NCBI RefSeq assembly: GCF_900090045.1 | Contig: NC_041787.1 | Span: 1,694,001-1,758,000 of the forward strand | Origin: Plasmodium malariae | Lineage: Eukaryota; Apicomplexa; Aconoidasida; Haemosporida; Plasmodiidae | Length of the DNA: 64,000 nucleotides | Direction: 5' to 3' | In this document: positions 1 through 10,951 of the stretch, piece after piece | How the letters are laid out: each line of letters begins with the position of its first letter | How positions within the stretch are numbered: the first letter of the stretch is position 1 | The notes under the pieces: generated by a model | Seen by the model: the letters and a program-made list of their open reading frames with translations, nothing else | Told to the model about the DNA's origin: nothing | The model's database searches: none | Translations under genes and position numbers: made by a program

Positions 1-26
1 ATAATAATTACTACTCTCATATAAAC

Positions 27-3000
27 ATGAATTGTTTCAGAACTTCTCCTTTACGTTCAAATAAATGTAATAAATACGAACATGTACATATTTCCCCCAA
101 TGTGACCAACTCTTCAAAAATTGTATTGCAACAATATGCTGAGGATGGTAACTTAGTCGGGGTGAAGTTCCCCCAAAATGAACGCGAAATTGATAATAAT
201 AATAATAACAAAAGCAACGATGATAATAATAATAATAATAGCAATAACAATGATAACAATAAATTAAATAAAAGTAGCGTTCATATTTTTAAAAAAATAT
301 ACATAGATCATAATCTGAGCAATATACAAAATAGGAATGAATATAATGCAGACAGAAAGGATAATTCGGAGCGGAATATCTTATCTTCCTATGTACCTCT
401 AAATATGGAACATAAAATAAGTAAAATAGATGATGAAAGATTTATCAAGTATGATAAAAATTATATACATGAAAAAAACGACAATATTATAAATGAAAAG
501 AGAAATCAAACAAACGATTATCAAAAAAAATATACCATATCTAATAATTCCTCTACGGATGAATGTCAAAGCAGTACAGAATTGAAAAAATATGCGTTTA
601 ATGAAGCTACTTATTTAAGTCATGAATGTGTCCTAGAAAAAGGAAAGATAGAAAGCAACCCCCTTAGAAATTATCACACTATTACTGATAAAGTAGTACC
701 TAATGAAGAGGAAAAATATGAACAGTTAAGGAAAAATAAGTTCATCACAAATGTGAACATGTTAAATAACCCCATGTATATAAGGAATTATGTAATAAAT
801 AATGCCTATAAATTTACTAATGACATAAATAATAATTCTAATAATCAAGATGATAATGTAAATATGTATTTTCATAACAGAAGAATGGACATGGTAGACC
901 ATCAGAATTATACTATCAATAATTTTCTTATGAAAAATGAGAGGGAAGAAAGTAATAACATCGTAAATATGAACACCATTACCTTTCCACTGCAAAAAAA
1001 TAATGAGATCATTAATGATACACTAAATAAAAATATTATGCTGAAAAATAGTATTAATAATAGTAGTAGTGATAAAATTCAAAGCAGCCTAGTGCCTATT
1101 AATAGTAATATATTACACCCTTGCGAAGTAAACGGTAGTATCAGTAATACTTCTTTAAATGATAAGAAGAAGGACTTAGTAAATAGTAATGTAATAATCA
1201 CGTCTAGTTCTAATCTGAAAATGAAAAGCAGTACCCTAGTAAATGTTGGACAGAGTAATAAGGCGCCATGCAAAAATGTAAACAGCGTAAATGGAGTAAA
1301 TAGCATGAATAGCGTAAATAACGAAAGCAATGTGATGGTGAACGACGATTTACCAACTACGGACACTTCATTAACTGGTAAAAGAATGAATGTTAGCATT
1401 GCTCATCATCTAAATAATTACACGAATAAAAATATATCTTGTACCAGTAAGAACGATACTTGTACAAAGGTACAAAACAAAGGAAGAGAAAATATAAGCA
1501 TAGGAACAAATAACAACATTTTCCCCAAAACAGTAGTACTCCATTTAAATAGTGCAAAAAGTAAGGACGACAAAAAAAAAGGGCTAGGTACGTGCAAATC
1601 GATTTGCAATAGTGATATATATAACTATTTAAGGAATACGCATACTAAAACGCTAACAAATTTTCATCGCACTGTGTCGTATAGAAAACAAAGCTCAAAA
1701 ATGAACGTGTCAGACAGGGCTATTCCAGAAATTAAATTAAAAAATGGGGGTCCATTAGAAAGTGCAACTACAGCCATAACTACAACTGAAAATGAAGTAG
1801 ATACAAAGAAGATTGTAAAAAAGGCGGTGGTTATCGGATGTAACTATTTGAATGATGTGGGAGGTAACAGACTTTACGGATCAGTAAATGATGCTTATAT
1901 TTTTTGTAGAGCTTTAGTTAAATATTTTGATTTCATGCCTGATAATATTTTGCTACTAACTGACAGCTTACCGTCAAACGCATATATTTACGAGGATTTT
2001 GATATAGATAGAAAAAAGTATATAAAAGAAGAATATATTTATGCAAATGATGAGAAAAAAGTCGAAAAAAATAATTTTTTTAATTTATTTAATAAAAGTA
2101 GTACATATGATAAAGAAAAAATAAATACAAAAATGATAGATAGCAATTCATGCAGAAATGTAGATATTAAAAATGTAGATTTTTCATCAGAAAATATTAG
2201 TTTTAATTTATGGCCAACCAGAATAAATATATTAAAAGCAGTAAACTGGCTAGTTCGAGATTCAGCTCCTTTTGGTTCATATGTTTTTTATTTTGCAGGG
2301 AAAAGTGTTCAGGTCGATAACATGAGTGGATGGGAGGGTGAAGGATATGATGAAGCATTTCTTTGTTCTGACCCTTTTAGTAGAAATTATGCACATAATG
2401 TAATAACAACTGTTCAGTTAAAAGATTTATTATTAAGTATAAATATAAGTGCACAGATGACTATTATTTTGGATTGTTCAGGTGGACAAACAATTTTGGA
2501 TCCAGCAGGAACTGAAAATTCTTTGTCATATATAAAAGGATGTAAGCAAAAGGGTATATGGCCAATTGCTAATCCTACGAATAAAGTACATAAGGCTGTT
2601 TATGATATAACAATTTTGAATCATATTAGTATGAAAAAATATTTTTGTAAATCAAGATATTCTAAATTAATTGAAGTGGAATCTACATCTGCTATGATTG
2701 ATCCTTTGTTGCAGTCTATCTCATCTTTACCAGTTGCACCAAAGGCATATTGCTTATGTGCGGCTACATGGGAACAGACATCTATAGAAGGGTTATTTCC
2801 AACTGTAGAATTTGCTAGAGTGACACAAATAAAGCCAATGATAGACCTCGAACAAGTAGGAAAGAATAAAAAAATCAACGAAAAAAAGCTTGGAAACAAA
2901 TGTGAAGTCGGGAAAAATAAGCACAAAAAGATACTATCAAATGTGCACAAGTTAGGAACTGAAAAAAAAAGCATTTATGAGAAAAATTTTAGTTTCTCCC

Positions 3001-3740
3001 TAAATGTGATGAAATTATTTTTTAACAATAGTACTAGCGGCATTAATAACAATAGCACTAACTACAATAAAGATTATGATAAGATGCGTAAGGATGAAGA
3101 AGAAAATGCGGAAGAAAAAAAAATCAAGCATTCCAGTTTACATTATGATAACGACAACAATGTTAAGCATGCAGTTTCTAATGAAAGTGACGACAGTGAT
3201 TACTCTGTTAATACAACTAGCAATGAAGAGATTTTTAATAATTGTAAAGGAAAAGATAATTATGTGCTTGTTAGTCACGGGGTATTTACTTACTGTTTAA
3301 TTGAAGCTATTATCGAATTTAAAGAAATAGAATTAAAAAATAATATTTTTGAACAGAGAAACGCAAAATTTTTACCAATGACTTTAAAAAATTTAATAAA
3401 TGTCATACAAAAAAAAATTCAAAATGTAAAAAATAATAAACTAAAAAAATTAGATCAAAAACCAGAATTTACTATACACCCAGGTGCAAATGCGAGTACC
3501 AATAATTATTTTGTTCATTATTCTAAGAATATACATTTTCAAAATTATAAATGTGATTTTATGCATTCAGATTTATCCCCTTTTTTAAATGTTAATAAGG
3601 CTTGGGAAGAAATTAATAAAAATACACTTAAAAATAGAAAATCCTTATCTGTGACATCTACATTAATTAATACAGCTTCGTCCAAATATTTTACAGCAGA
3701 AAGCAATAAAATTAAAAATTCGTATTCCTTAAGATGTTAA
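27..3740 (+). CDS. MCA3: Metacaspase-like protein with degenerate catalytic dyad
   Basis: A 1237-residue protein in one open exon; the ATG at 27 is the first in frame, but only 26 bases lie upstream, so a 5' exon is possible. Residues 1 to about 595 are Asn/Ser/Lys-rich low complexity. The caspase-fold p20 part starts near residue 600 (KKAVVIGCNYLNDVGGNRLY) and runs to about 825, with the metacaspase hallmarks of an LxGSxNDA segment, a WLVRDSAPFGSYVFYFAG strand and a GYDEAFLCSD segment. A p10-like part (APKAYCLCAATWEQT, later YVLVSHGVFTYCLIEAI) is split by about 150 low-complexity residues. The usual SGHG histidine is Lys759 (AGKS), and the cysteine of the DxCHSG loop is Ser818 in DCSGG. Classical metacaspases are Lys/Arg-directed cysteine peptidases; with this dyad lost I infer a non-peptidase role. 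The symbol follows my recollection that P. falciparum MCA3 adjoins SEY1; MCA2-type is the alternative. Confidence 0.85.
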   Translation: MNCFRTSPLRSNKCNKYEHVHISPNVTNSSKIVLQQYAEDGNLVGVKFPQNEREIDNNNNNKSNDDNNNNNSNNNDNNKLNKSSVHIFKKIYIDHNLSNIQNRNEYNADRKDNSERNILSSYVPLNMEHKISKIDDERFIKYDKNYIHEKNDNIINEKRNQTNDYQKKYTISNNSSTDECQSSTELKKYAFNEATYLSHECVLEKGKIESNPLRNYHTITDKVVPNEEEKYEQLRKNKFITNVNMLNNPMYIRNYVINNAYKFTNDINNNSNNQDDNVNMYFHNRRMDMVDHQNYTINNFLMKNEREESNNIVNMNTITFPLQKNNEIINDTLNKNIMLKNSINNSSSDKIQSSLVPINSNILHPCEVNGSISNTSLNDKKKDLVNSNVIITSSSNLKMKSSTLVNVGQSNKAPCKNVNSVNGVNSMNSVNNESNVMVNDDLPTTDTSLTGKRMNVSIAHHLNNYTNKNISCTSKNDTCTKVQNKGRENISIGTNNNIFPKTVVLHLNSAKSKDDKKKGLGTCKSICNSDIYNYLRNTHTKTLTNFHRTVSYRKQSSKMNVSDRAIPEIKLKNGGPLESATTAITTTENEVDTKKIVKKAVVIGCNYLNDVGGNRLYGSVNDAYIFCRALVKYFDFMPDNILLLTDSLPSNAYIYEDFDIDRKKYIKEEYIYANDEKKVEKNNFFNLFNKSSTYDKEKINTKMIDSNSCRNVDIKNVDFSSENISFNLWPTRINILKAVNWLVRDSAPFGSYVFYFAGKSVQVDNMSGWEGEGYDEAFLCSDPFSRNYAHNVITTVQLKDLLLSINISAQMTIILDCSGGQTILDPAGTENSLSYIKGCKQKGIWPIANPTNKVHKAVYDITILNHISMKKYFCKSRYSKLIEVESTSAMIDPLLQSISSLPVAPKAYCLCAATWEQTSIEGLFPTVEFARVTQIKPMIDLEQVGKNKKINEKKLGNKCEVGKNKHKKILSNVHKLGTEKKSIYEKNFSFSLNVMKLFFNNSTSGINNNSTNYNKDYDKMRKDEEENAEEKKIKHSSLHYDNDNNVKHAVSNESDDSDYSVNTTSNEEIFNNCKGKDNYVLVSHGVFTYCLIEAIIEFKEIELKNNIFEQRNAKFLPMTLKNLINVIQKKIQNVKNNKLKKLDQKPEFTIHPGANASTNNYFVHYSKNIHFQNYKCDFMHSDLSPFLNVNKAWEEINKNTLKNRKSLSVTSTLINTASSKYFTAESNKIKNSYSLRC

Positions 3741-6604
3741 AAAAAAAAAAAAAAAAAAAAGGAGCATGAACATTTGTGTATGCACATTCGTACCATTATA
3801 TACATACATTTTAGACTTTTTAAGTATCATATATTTTTTTAATTTACGAGTTTTTTTTTTTTTTTTTTTTTTTAATTTTTTGTAACATTCCTGCTGCTCT
3901 TACGTGGTATTATCTTTTTGATACTTCATACGCTGGTCTTTTCTTTTCAAAAGGAAAAATAAATATGTATTCTTACTCGCGCATATACATATACGTAAGA
4001 ACATGCATATGCACATACATACGAACATGCATATACACATATATATAATATATATATATATGCACATATATGTATAATGCCCCCTTGTTACCTTCATGAA
4101 CTTGCTTTTCAAAAATGAAGTTCGCTATATAATGTGATGACAATTTTTGTGTTAATTTTGTTATTATTTTATTTTTTTTTTTTTCGATTTGCCTTTTTTC
4201 CGTTTTTTTTCTTACTTTTCCAATTTGTTTAATTAATCTTTTTTAATAGTTTTAAATAAATACAGTTGTTTTGAACATGTTAGTAAAATTCGTGATAAAA
4301 ATTATTCCTGTGTTTATTTAGAATAAGGAGAGGTAACAAGTTCTGGGGATACGAAACTGAAAAAGCAAAAGTTTACTTTTGTTATGTTACATTACTTTTG
4401 TTTATATGTCTACTTCTTTACAATTTTATAGGTTTTTTTCTTTCAAAACGTATTCATTTTAATTTTAATGTAAAAATAGGTAAATCAGAGGATGGGCAAA
4501 GTCCTGAAAACTATTGTAATATACTTATATGAACACCTCATTTTTTTTTTTTTTTTTTTATATGCACTTATGGGCGGATATGGAAAAATATAGATAAGCT
4601 CTAAATACATATCCTAATTGCATGCAAAAATCATTTAAGGAAACCTTTTAAATGTTTCGTTTTATTACTAACGTTTTAACTTACAACTGTTGCAATATGT
4701 ACGTATTAAACATACGTATACATACATCTGCTTCTTTTGGTAACGCTATTTTTAGCGGCACGGCGATGGTATTAAAATTAATGGTTATTGTAGACAAAAA
4801 ACAACTCTTCTAATTAAAAATACATAACTTTTACATATTTTTATTATTTATTTTTTCCTGAACAATTAATATCTTAGCGTTGTGGATCATTTTTATATAA
4901 ACATAAATACTCGTTGACGAATGGAACGTAATCACTCCACTGTAGTCGGTTAAAACTTATATTCATTACTAAAGTTACTATGTAACCACTATATTATTAT
5001 TATTATTATTATTATCATTATCGCATTTATATCTTTTACACTTCTTCATATTTTAAAATGGTATCTCCATATTTACCCCTTTTTTACTAATTTATTCCAT
5101 ATATATTTATTTATTCCCCTATTAGAAAACCCCTAATAAATGTAAAAATAAAATTGGCAATAAATTACTTTGTTGAGGACTTAACCAAATAAAAAAAAAA
5201 AAAAAAGGAGTTAGGAAATTATGTGTGCAAATGAAGATTCATTAAATTATACCATACATGTTTATTCATGTACGTATATATGAATGCATAAATGTGTGTA
5301 TATATATATATATATATATACACTACGTAAGTATGTACATGTATATATACCCCTATGAAAGAACAAAAACGTAAAAACGAAAAAAATTTGAAGTGAAATA
5401 GTAATTATGAAACTACCAAGTAATTCTGTTATTCCCATTTAAGTTGCACATACTTTTCTTTAATATACTTAGTTGTGCAGCAATGTTATATTCGCCAGTT
5501 TGTTTAACAAATGAAATACATGTTCAAATAAAAAATTAATATATTTTGCTCCTATTAAAAAAAAAAAAAAAAAAAAAATTAGAATTAAGAATTAATGAGC
5601 ATAAAAATTAAGATTAAAAAAATTTCTGAAGTTTTCAGTAGCATAAATATATGTATAATTTTGAAATTCTTCTTTTTTTACATTATACTTTATATACTTT
5701 ATATCCCACTAATTTACATAATTTTTTTTTTTTTTTTTTTTTTTCGTACTTTTTAATAAACACATTAATAATATATGTTTTTTTAAAAAGATGTGAATGA
5801 AAATTTAGCATAAATTATTAATAAAATAGTTTCCATAATAATACTTCTTCTTCATCTTCTTCCTTGTCCTCTTATGTTTTTTTATAATATTGTGTTAACT
5901 CTGTATTTCGTAATAGAACATAGGGGCGAAAAAAAAAAAAAATGCTCCTAAAGGGAAATAATAAACCGTGCGTTAATAATCGAGAAATGAAATAATAAAA
6001 GGAGAGTTTACTGAAGAAATTTTCTTCATTAGAATGCCACAGGGTTTTTATTTGTTATATGCGCATAGGTACATTTGCTTGTACATCCGTACATATATGT
6101 AAATATATAAATGTACGTAAACATATATATGTAGATAATTTAAATTGTGCGAAACAATAAATGCTACGAAGTAATAATTTCAGTGAACTACTCGCTGTGC
6201 CTTTTTTTTTGACTCATTTTATTTCTCATTGTAAATAATACTACTTTACTAGTTTTATTTTTAATATATCCGTTTATGTATTGTTGAATGAGGAGTCATT
6301 TGTTGCATAAAAACGGGATCAGTTTTATTTATTAAAAGATAGAGCAAGGGGAATCAGGCAATTTAGAACCTAAAGTTATAAGTAGCATCCCCTTATTGAA
6401 TGAGTGCACATATTTACACATACGTGAGTACATAAATATATATATATATATATACGTACATATTAATACTCCCATATACGTTTACCTACGTGCATACCGC
6501 AAAACGCATATTTACCCGGGCCTATGCGGAATTACACGAACTCTTAGAAATTTATTGTTATTCCCCCTCACAAAATCGAATCAAATTTTAGAGGATAAGT
6601 AAAA
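3741..6604. other. Spacer between metacaspase and SEY1
   Basis: This holds the 3' region of the metacaspase gene and the 5' region of SEY1, both on the plus strand. It is mostly poly-A/T runs (for example 3740-3760, 3850-3873, 5556-5578, 5720-5744) and TATA/TACATA microsatellite (4010-4075, 5300-5330). A candidate two-exon gene at 4096-4532 is listed separately. Less AT-rich islands lie at about 4690-4960 and 6470-6560, the latter in the presumed SEY1 leader. No promoter motif can be named from sequence alone. Confidence 0.7.
4096..4532 (+). CDS. Candidate two-exon small membrane protein (unrecognised)
   Basis: Exon 1 is 4096-4133 and exon 2 is 4322-4532, giving 82 residues. Exon 1 starts at an ATG (MNLLFKNEVRYI) and ends in phase 2 before a GTGATG donor; exon 2 follows TTTATTTAG and continues in the same phase to a TGA. 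Exon 2 is an open frame of about 70 codons with no ATG, which is why a start-based ORF search misses it. It encodes a charged N-terminal part (RRGNKFWGYETEKAK), one membrane segment (VYFCYVTLLLFICLLLYNFI), a basic KR and a polar tail with GKSEDGQSPENY. The composition is less AT-driven than the flanks. I recognise no family. It could be a chance open frame, or the donor might be the earlier GTTCGC; conservation in another Plasmodium would decide. Confidence 0.4.
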
Positions 6605-9460
6605 ATGCAGAGTGACTGTAAAACACAAATAATTGATTATGATGGGAATATAATAGAAGACCTAAAAGAATGGATGATTAGAAACAATTTATCAAATTTA
6701 GGTTTTAATTACAACGTAATAGCAATATTAGGCAGTCAGAGTAGTGGTAAGAGTACTTTACTAAACAATTTATTTAAAACTTCTTTTGATGTAATGAATA
6801 CGAAACTTGGACATAGCCAAACGACACAAGGATTATGGTTAAGTTACGATACATTTGAAGATAACTTGAATGGTCCAAATGGGAAAGTAGAAAATGAAAA
6901 TAATCAGAATGTTACAATAAGCAATGGTGTGAAAATAAAAGGAAAAGGGAACAGTATAAGTCCAACCTTAATACTAGATGTCGAAGGAAATGATTCAAAA
7001 GAGAGAGGAGATAATAGATTAACATTTGAACATAGGTCTGCTTTGTTTTCTCTTGCTTTAGCAGACTGTGTTATTGTAAATTTATGGTATCATTCTTTAG
7101 GTAATTTTACTGCATCTAATTATGGATTGTTAAAAACTGTTATGGAAGTAAATTTAGAGTTATTTCAACAAGATAAAAATAGTCCCAAAACGATATTATT
7201 ATTTACTGTGAGGGATTGGTTTGAAGAGTTTGCATCTATAGATATTGTAAAAAATAAAATTGTAGAAGAATATTTAAATAAAATATGGAATGAAATGAAA
7301 AAACCTCCAGATTCGGAGCATATTAATATTAACAATTATTTTATTATTGAAGTAGTAGGTTTATCACATGGTATAATAAAGAAAGAAGAATTTTTAAAAG
7401 ATGTTCAAAATTTAAGATTAAAATGGATGTATGAATTAAGACCTCCACAATATTCAAGAAATATACCATCAGATGGTTTTGCTCAATACTGTAATAATAT
7501 ATGGAATACTATAGTTAAACAGTCTCAACTAGACATTCCTTCTCAAAAGGAAATGTTAGCTACATTTAGGTGTCAGGAAATTAAAAATAATGTTATTAAT
7601 AATATAAACAAAACCTTAAAACAAAAGTTGGAAACCTCACATAATATGCCTATAGATAATTTCAAACAGTGGGCTGAAAAAGATATTATACAAAAAAGTT
7701 TAAGCGAATACTTGACTGAAGCTTCTAGGTATAAAGAAAGTATATGTATAAAAACATCCAAAGAATTGTTAGATTATTTATTTATACAATTACAGAAAAT
7801 TGTAGATAATAATTTAAATTTTACTCAAAGGGAATTGTCAACTAAATTTTCCAACGATTTGAATCATCTATATAATGCTTGTTCAGTGGATAAGGCCATT
7901 TTTTCACTCAGTAAGGAATCGAATTTGAATATAGGAAAGGATAAAATCCATAATTTACAAACGATGGAGGGGGGTGAAAAAGGTAGTCAAGATAAGTGCA
8001 TTATTTTGTGGTCCAACTTTTTGCACAACGCAGATAAAATGGAGTATAATATTTTATGCCAATTTTTTGAAGAGTACGAAAAGTGCAATATCGAGGTTGA
8101 TGGCGGTACTAGCGGTGGTGATAATACTATTGATAATGTTAACATTAATATTAGTAGTAACTATGGTGATAACAATAGTAATAACGATAGTAGTAATAAT
8201 ATCAGAAGTGGTAGTAGCAAAGTGTATGAATTTAATTATAAGCCATCTCTAAGCATATTATCAACTGCCATATGTAAGGATGTACATAGAATTAGAAACG
8301 TCCAATGTTCTGTTTTATTAGATAGAACAAGGGCTACAATTAAAGGTAGGTTAAAGAATATGGATACCTTATTGCAGACAACTAAAAATGCTGAAGATTA
8401 TTGGGAACATACTTTGAAAACTGTTAAAAATTTACAGGAAAGTATTAATACAAATTTAACCAAGTGCTTTATAAATCTTAGGGTTAGTAACAACAATGCC
8501 CTTTTAAAAAGTTATTTCTATCAGGGGGATATGGACGATGAGGGAATCGGGGTGGTATATGGCGAAGTGGATGAAGGAGACAAGTTTAATTACGCTCAAA
8601 ATAAACAGAAAAAAAATTATACAGATGATAGTAACAGTAATCGTAGCAACAATAATCATAACAACAGTAATAGGAGTAACGCCTGTTATGGGGACAAGAA
8701 TCAATTTAACGCTAAAAAAATAGGCATAATTAAAAATAAGGAAAAATACATTAGCTCAATTAATGACGAAATTAACAAACAAATGGAAAACAAAAATTTT
8801 GTTTCTGAATTGAACAAGTATTATTTAGATGAAATTATGGATATATTAAAAAGCAAATTAGAAGAAATATCAGAAAATTTATCAACAATTATTATACAAA
8901 GATTTGAATCAGTTTTTAATTATGATGATGCTGAACAACCAAGACAGTGGAGAGATATTTCTGCTGCTGAATTAAAGAAAATTTTTAGAGAGTCCAAAAA
9001 TTTTGCTTTTTTAATTATTGATATTCTTCAAAAGAATACTAAAGTAGAATTAATTGATGATTATTTACCAAATAATTTTATAAAAGATGAAATTATTCAA
9101 AAGGGTGAAAATAAAGCAAAAAGAAAAATACAAGAAATATGTAGAGATGCACAATATATACAAGAAACAGGAGCTAAAATGAGCTTAAAGAATGTCCCCC
9201 TTCTTTTTTGGGCTATTCTGTTAGTACTAGGATGGAATGAACTGTTATTATTTATTCGTGTATTTTTTAAATTAAATATCATTCTCCCTTTCCTTCTCAC
9301 ATTTATAGTAGTTTTTTGTTCTCTTGTTTATAATGGTAATGTCAGCGCCCTTTCCACTGTTAACAAAGTCTTTTTTTATTTTGCAAAAAATTCGTACAAT
9401 TTTTATAAGCATATACAAACGATTGGCGACAAAGCTACCAAGGCGGACATGTCTGACTGA
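6605..9460 (+). CDS. SEY1: Protein SEY1 homologue (RHD3/atlastin-like ER fusion GTPase)
   Basis: A 951-residue single-exon protein of the RHD3/Sey1 family, dynamin-related GTPases that fuse ER tubules. The P-loop GSQSSGKST is at residues 43-51, followed by the switch region GHSQTTQG, the DVEGNDSKERG G3 region from Asp125, and RDW (G4) near residue 202. A long helical-bundle middle domain follows, interrupted by Asn/Ser/Gly-rich inserts at about nt 8100-8220 and 8590-8700. Near the C-terminus are two membrane segments (PLLFWAILLVLGWNELLLFI and LNIILPFLLTFIVVFCSLVY) and a short cytosolic tail, the usual hairpin topology. Length is slightly above yeast Sey1 because of the inserts. The ATG at 6605 directly precedes the conserved region and no in-frame ATG lies upstream. 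It should act on the parasite ER membrane. Confidence 0.95.
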   Translation: MQSDCKTQIIDYDGNIIEDLKEWMIRNNLSNLGFNYNVIAILGSQSSGKSTLLNNLFKTSFDVMNTKLGHSQTTQGLWLSYDTFEDNLNGPNGKVENENNQNVTISNGVKIKGKGNSISPTLILDVEGNDSKERGDNRLTFEHRSALFSLALADCVIVNLWYHSLGNFTASNYGLLKTVMEVNLELFQQDKNSPKTILLFTVRDWFEEFASIDIVKNKIVEEYLNKIWNEMKKPPDSEHININNYFIIEVVGLSHGIIKKEEFLKDVQNLRLKWMYELRPPQYSRNIPSDGFAQYCNNIWNTIVKQSQLDIPSQKEMLATFRCQEIKNNVINNINKTLKQKLETSHNMPIDNFKQWAEKDIIQKSLSEYLTEASRYKESICIKTSKELLDYLFIQLQKIVDNNLNFTQRELSTKFSNDLNHLYNACSVDKAIFSLSKESNLNIGKDKIHNLQTMEGGEKGSQDKCIILWSNFLHNADKMEYNILCQFFEEYEKCNIEVDGGTSGGDNTIDNVNINISSNYGDNNSNNDSSNNIRSGSSKVYEFNYKPSLSILSTAICKDVHRIRNVQCSVLLDRTRATIKGRLKNMDTLLQTTKNAEDYWEHTLKTVKNLQESINTNLTKCFINLRVSNNNALLKSYFYQGDMDDEGIGVVYGEVDEGDKFNYAQNKQKKNYTDDSNSNRSNNNHNNSNRSNACYGDKNQFNAKKIGIIKNKEKYISSINDEINKQMENKNFVSELNKYYLDEIMDILKSKLEEISENLSTIIIQRFESVFNYDDAEQPRQWRDISAAELKKIFRESKNFAFLIIDILQKNTKVELIDDYLPNNFIKDEIIQKGENKAKRKIQEICRDAQYIQETGAKMSLKNVPLLFWAILLVLGWNELLLFIRVFFKLNIILPFLLTFIVVFCSLVYNGNVSALSTVNKVFFYFAKNSYNFYKHIQTIGDKATKADMSD

Positions 9461-9530
9461 TTTTGATTAACGCTATTTATATTCATAGTGCGAATATATT
9501 CGTATATGCGTGTTTGCATGTGTATATATG

Positions 9531-9586
<56 letters not shown>

Positions 9587-9926
9587 TTTGTTAGATTGTT
9601 GCATTATATCATATATCTTGCATTATCTTAAACCATATTATATTATTCCTTTTTTACCGTTTTTCTACGATTATTTCCCGTATTTTTTTCATAGTAAAAT
9701 ATCATTTTTTGAATTTTTCCTTCTTCGATATTCTTGAATGCTGAAATAATATATACGATAACATAAATTTCATAGTTTTATTAAAATTTGAATCCTTCTT
9801 TTTCAATGTGAACTCTGCTACTGCCATATACATATACATATATATATTTATATGTATATGTATAATGTATATGTATAATGTATATGTATATGTATAATGT
9901 ATATGTATATATATATGTATATGTAT

Positions 9927-9965
<39 letters not shown>

Positions 9966-10529
9966 ATATATGTATATGTATATGTATAATGTATATGTAT
10001 ATGTATATTTATATATATATATATATATATATGTTTATGTATGTACATTATAGCAGAAGTACAAAACCATTCCATAGTACCCTGTTCTACTATATATTCT
10101 ATCTTGTTGCATTTAATGATTTTATACCGAATTAAGGGGCACTATAATTTATCCTTTTGCCATCTATAGAACAACCTTACGTATTAACCCATAAACTGTG
10201 GATATGTATTGTCTTACCTTTTTTTCATTTTAAAATAAAAATATAAATGTTGTTTTCATTTAAAAATTACTAATTTTCAATGAAAGTGAGCTATGCGCAA
10301 TGATAATTAGAGAGAATATTTTTCAACTAGCAGATGTGTGTACATACATAGAGATATATTCGTGCTTTAGTGCCGGGCATATATATATATAGGTATATAT
10401 TAAAATGCTGTCCATAAGAGTATTTTATATGAGGAAAAAAAGGAGAGTGAAAAAATTAAAAAGAATAATTAAAAATGAATTGAATATCACTTAAAAAGTT
10501 ATAAATATAAAACAAAAAATTTCAAGTTA

Positions 10530-10567
<38 letters not shown>

Positions 10568-10762
10568 CTAAAATTTAAATGTCTTTTTTAAAAATTAAAA
10601 TGGAGTAAAATATTACTAAATAAAAGTGTCAAATATTTTTATAAAATCTTAAAATGCATAATAAAATTGTCTAATTTTTTGAGATAACATAATGAAAACA
10701 ATTTTATTTTCAAATGATGAATGGTCAAAGAAGTTTTCATTTTCTTTTTCTTTTATTTTGAT
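9461..10762. other. Convergent spacer with TATATG repeats
   Basis: Tail-to-tail spacer between SEY1 (plus) and the four-exon gene (minus). It contains (TA)n and poly-T at 9534-9588, a run of TATATG/TATAATG units at about 9840-10045, and a 34-bp A-tract near 10530. I see no supported gene; a 30-codon plus-strand ORF near 10300 is too short to call. Confidence 0.7.
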
Positions 10763-10914
10763 TTATAGTTCCTTATTTAAAGTTGCATTTTCTTGAATAA
10801 CTCTGTTCATTAATTGTCCCAATTCCTTCGATATCTAAAATCGGAGAAAGAAAATTTTGTTTTCTTTAATTTAACAAATGGGATATATTTCCACTGATGC
10901 TACCCTCTTTCTCA

Positions 10915-10951
<37 letters not shown>

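Noticed and set aside
6396..6602. 68-codon open frame ending two bases before the SEY1 start, a possible upstream ORF
   Set aside because: It begins with TTG and has no in-frame ATG; the only nearby ATG (6400) is in another frame and stops after 11 codons.
7573..8723. Secondary ORFs inside SEY1 on both strands
   Set aside because: They overlap conserved GTPase and helical-bundle sequence and are frame shadows.
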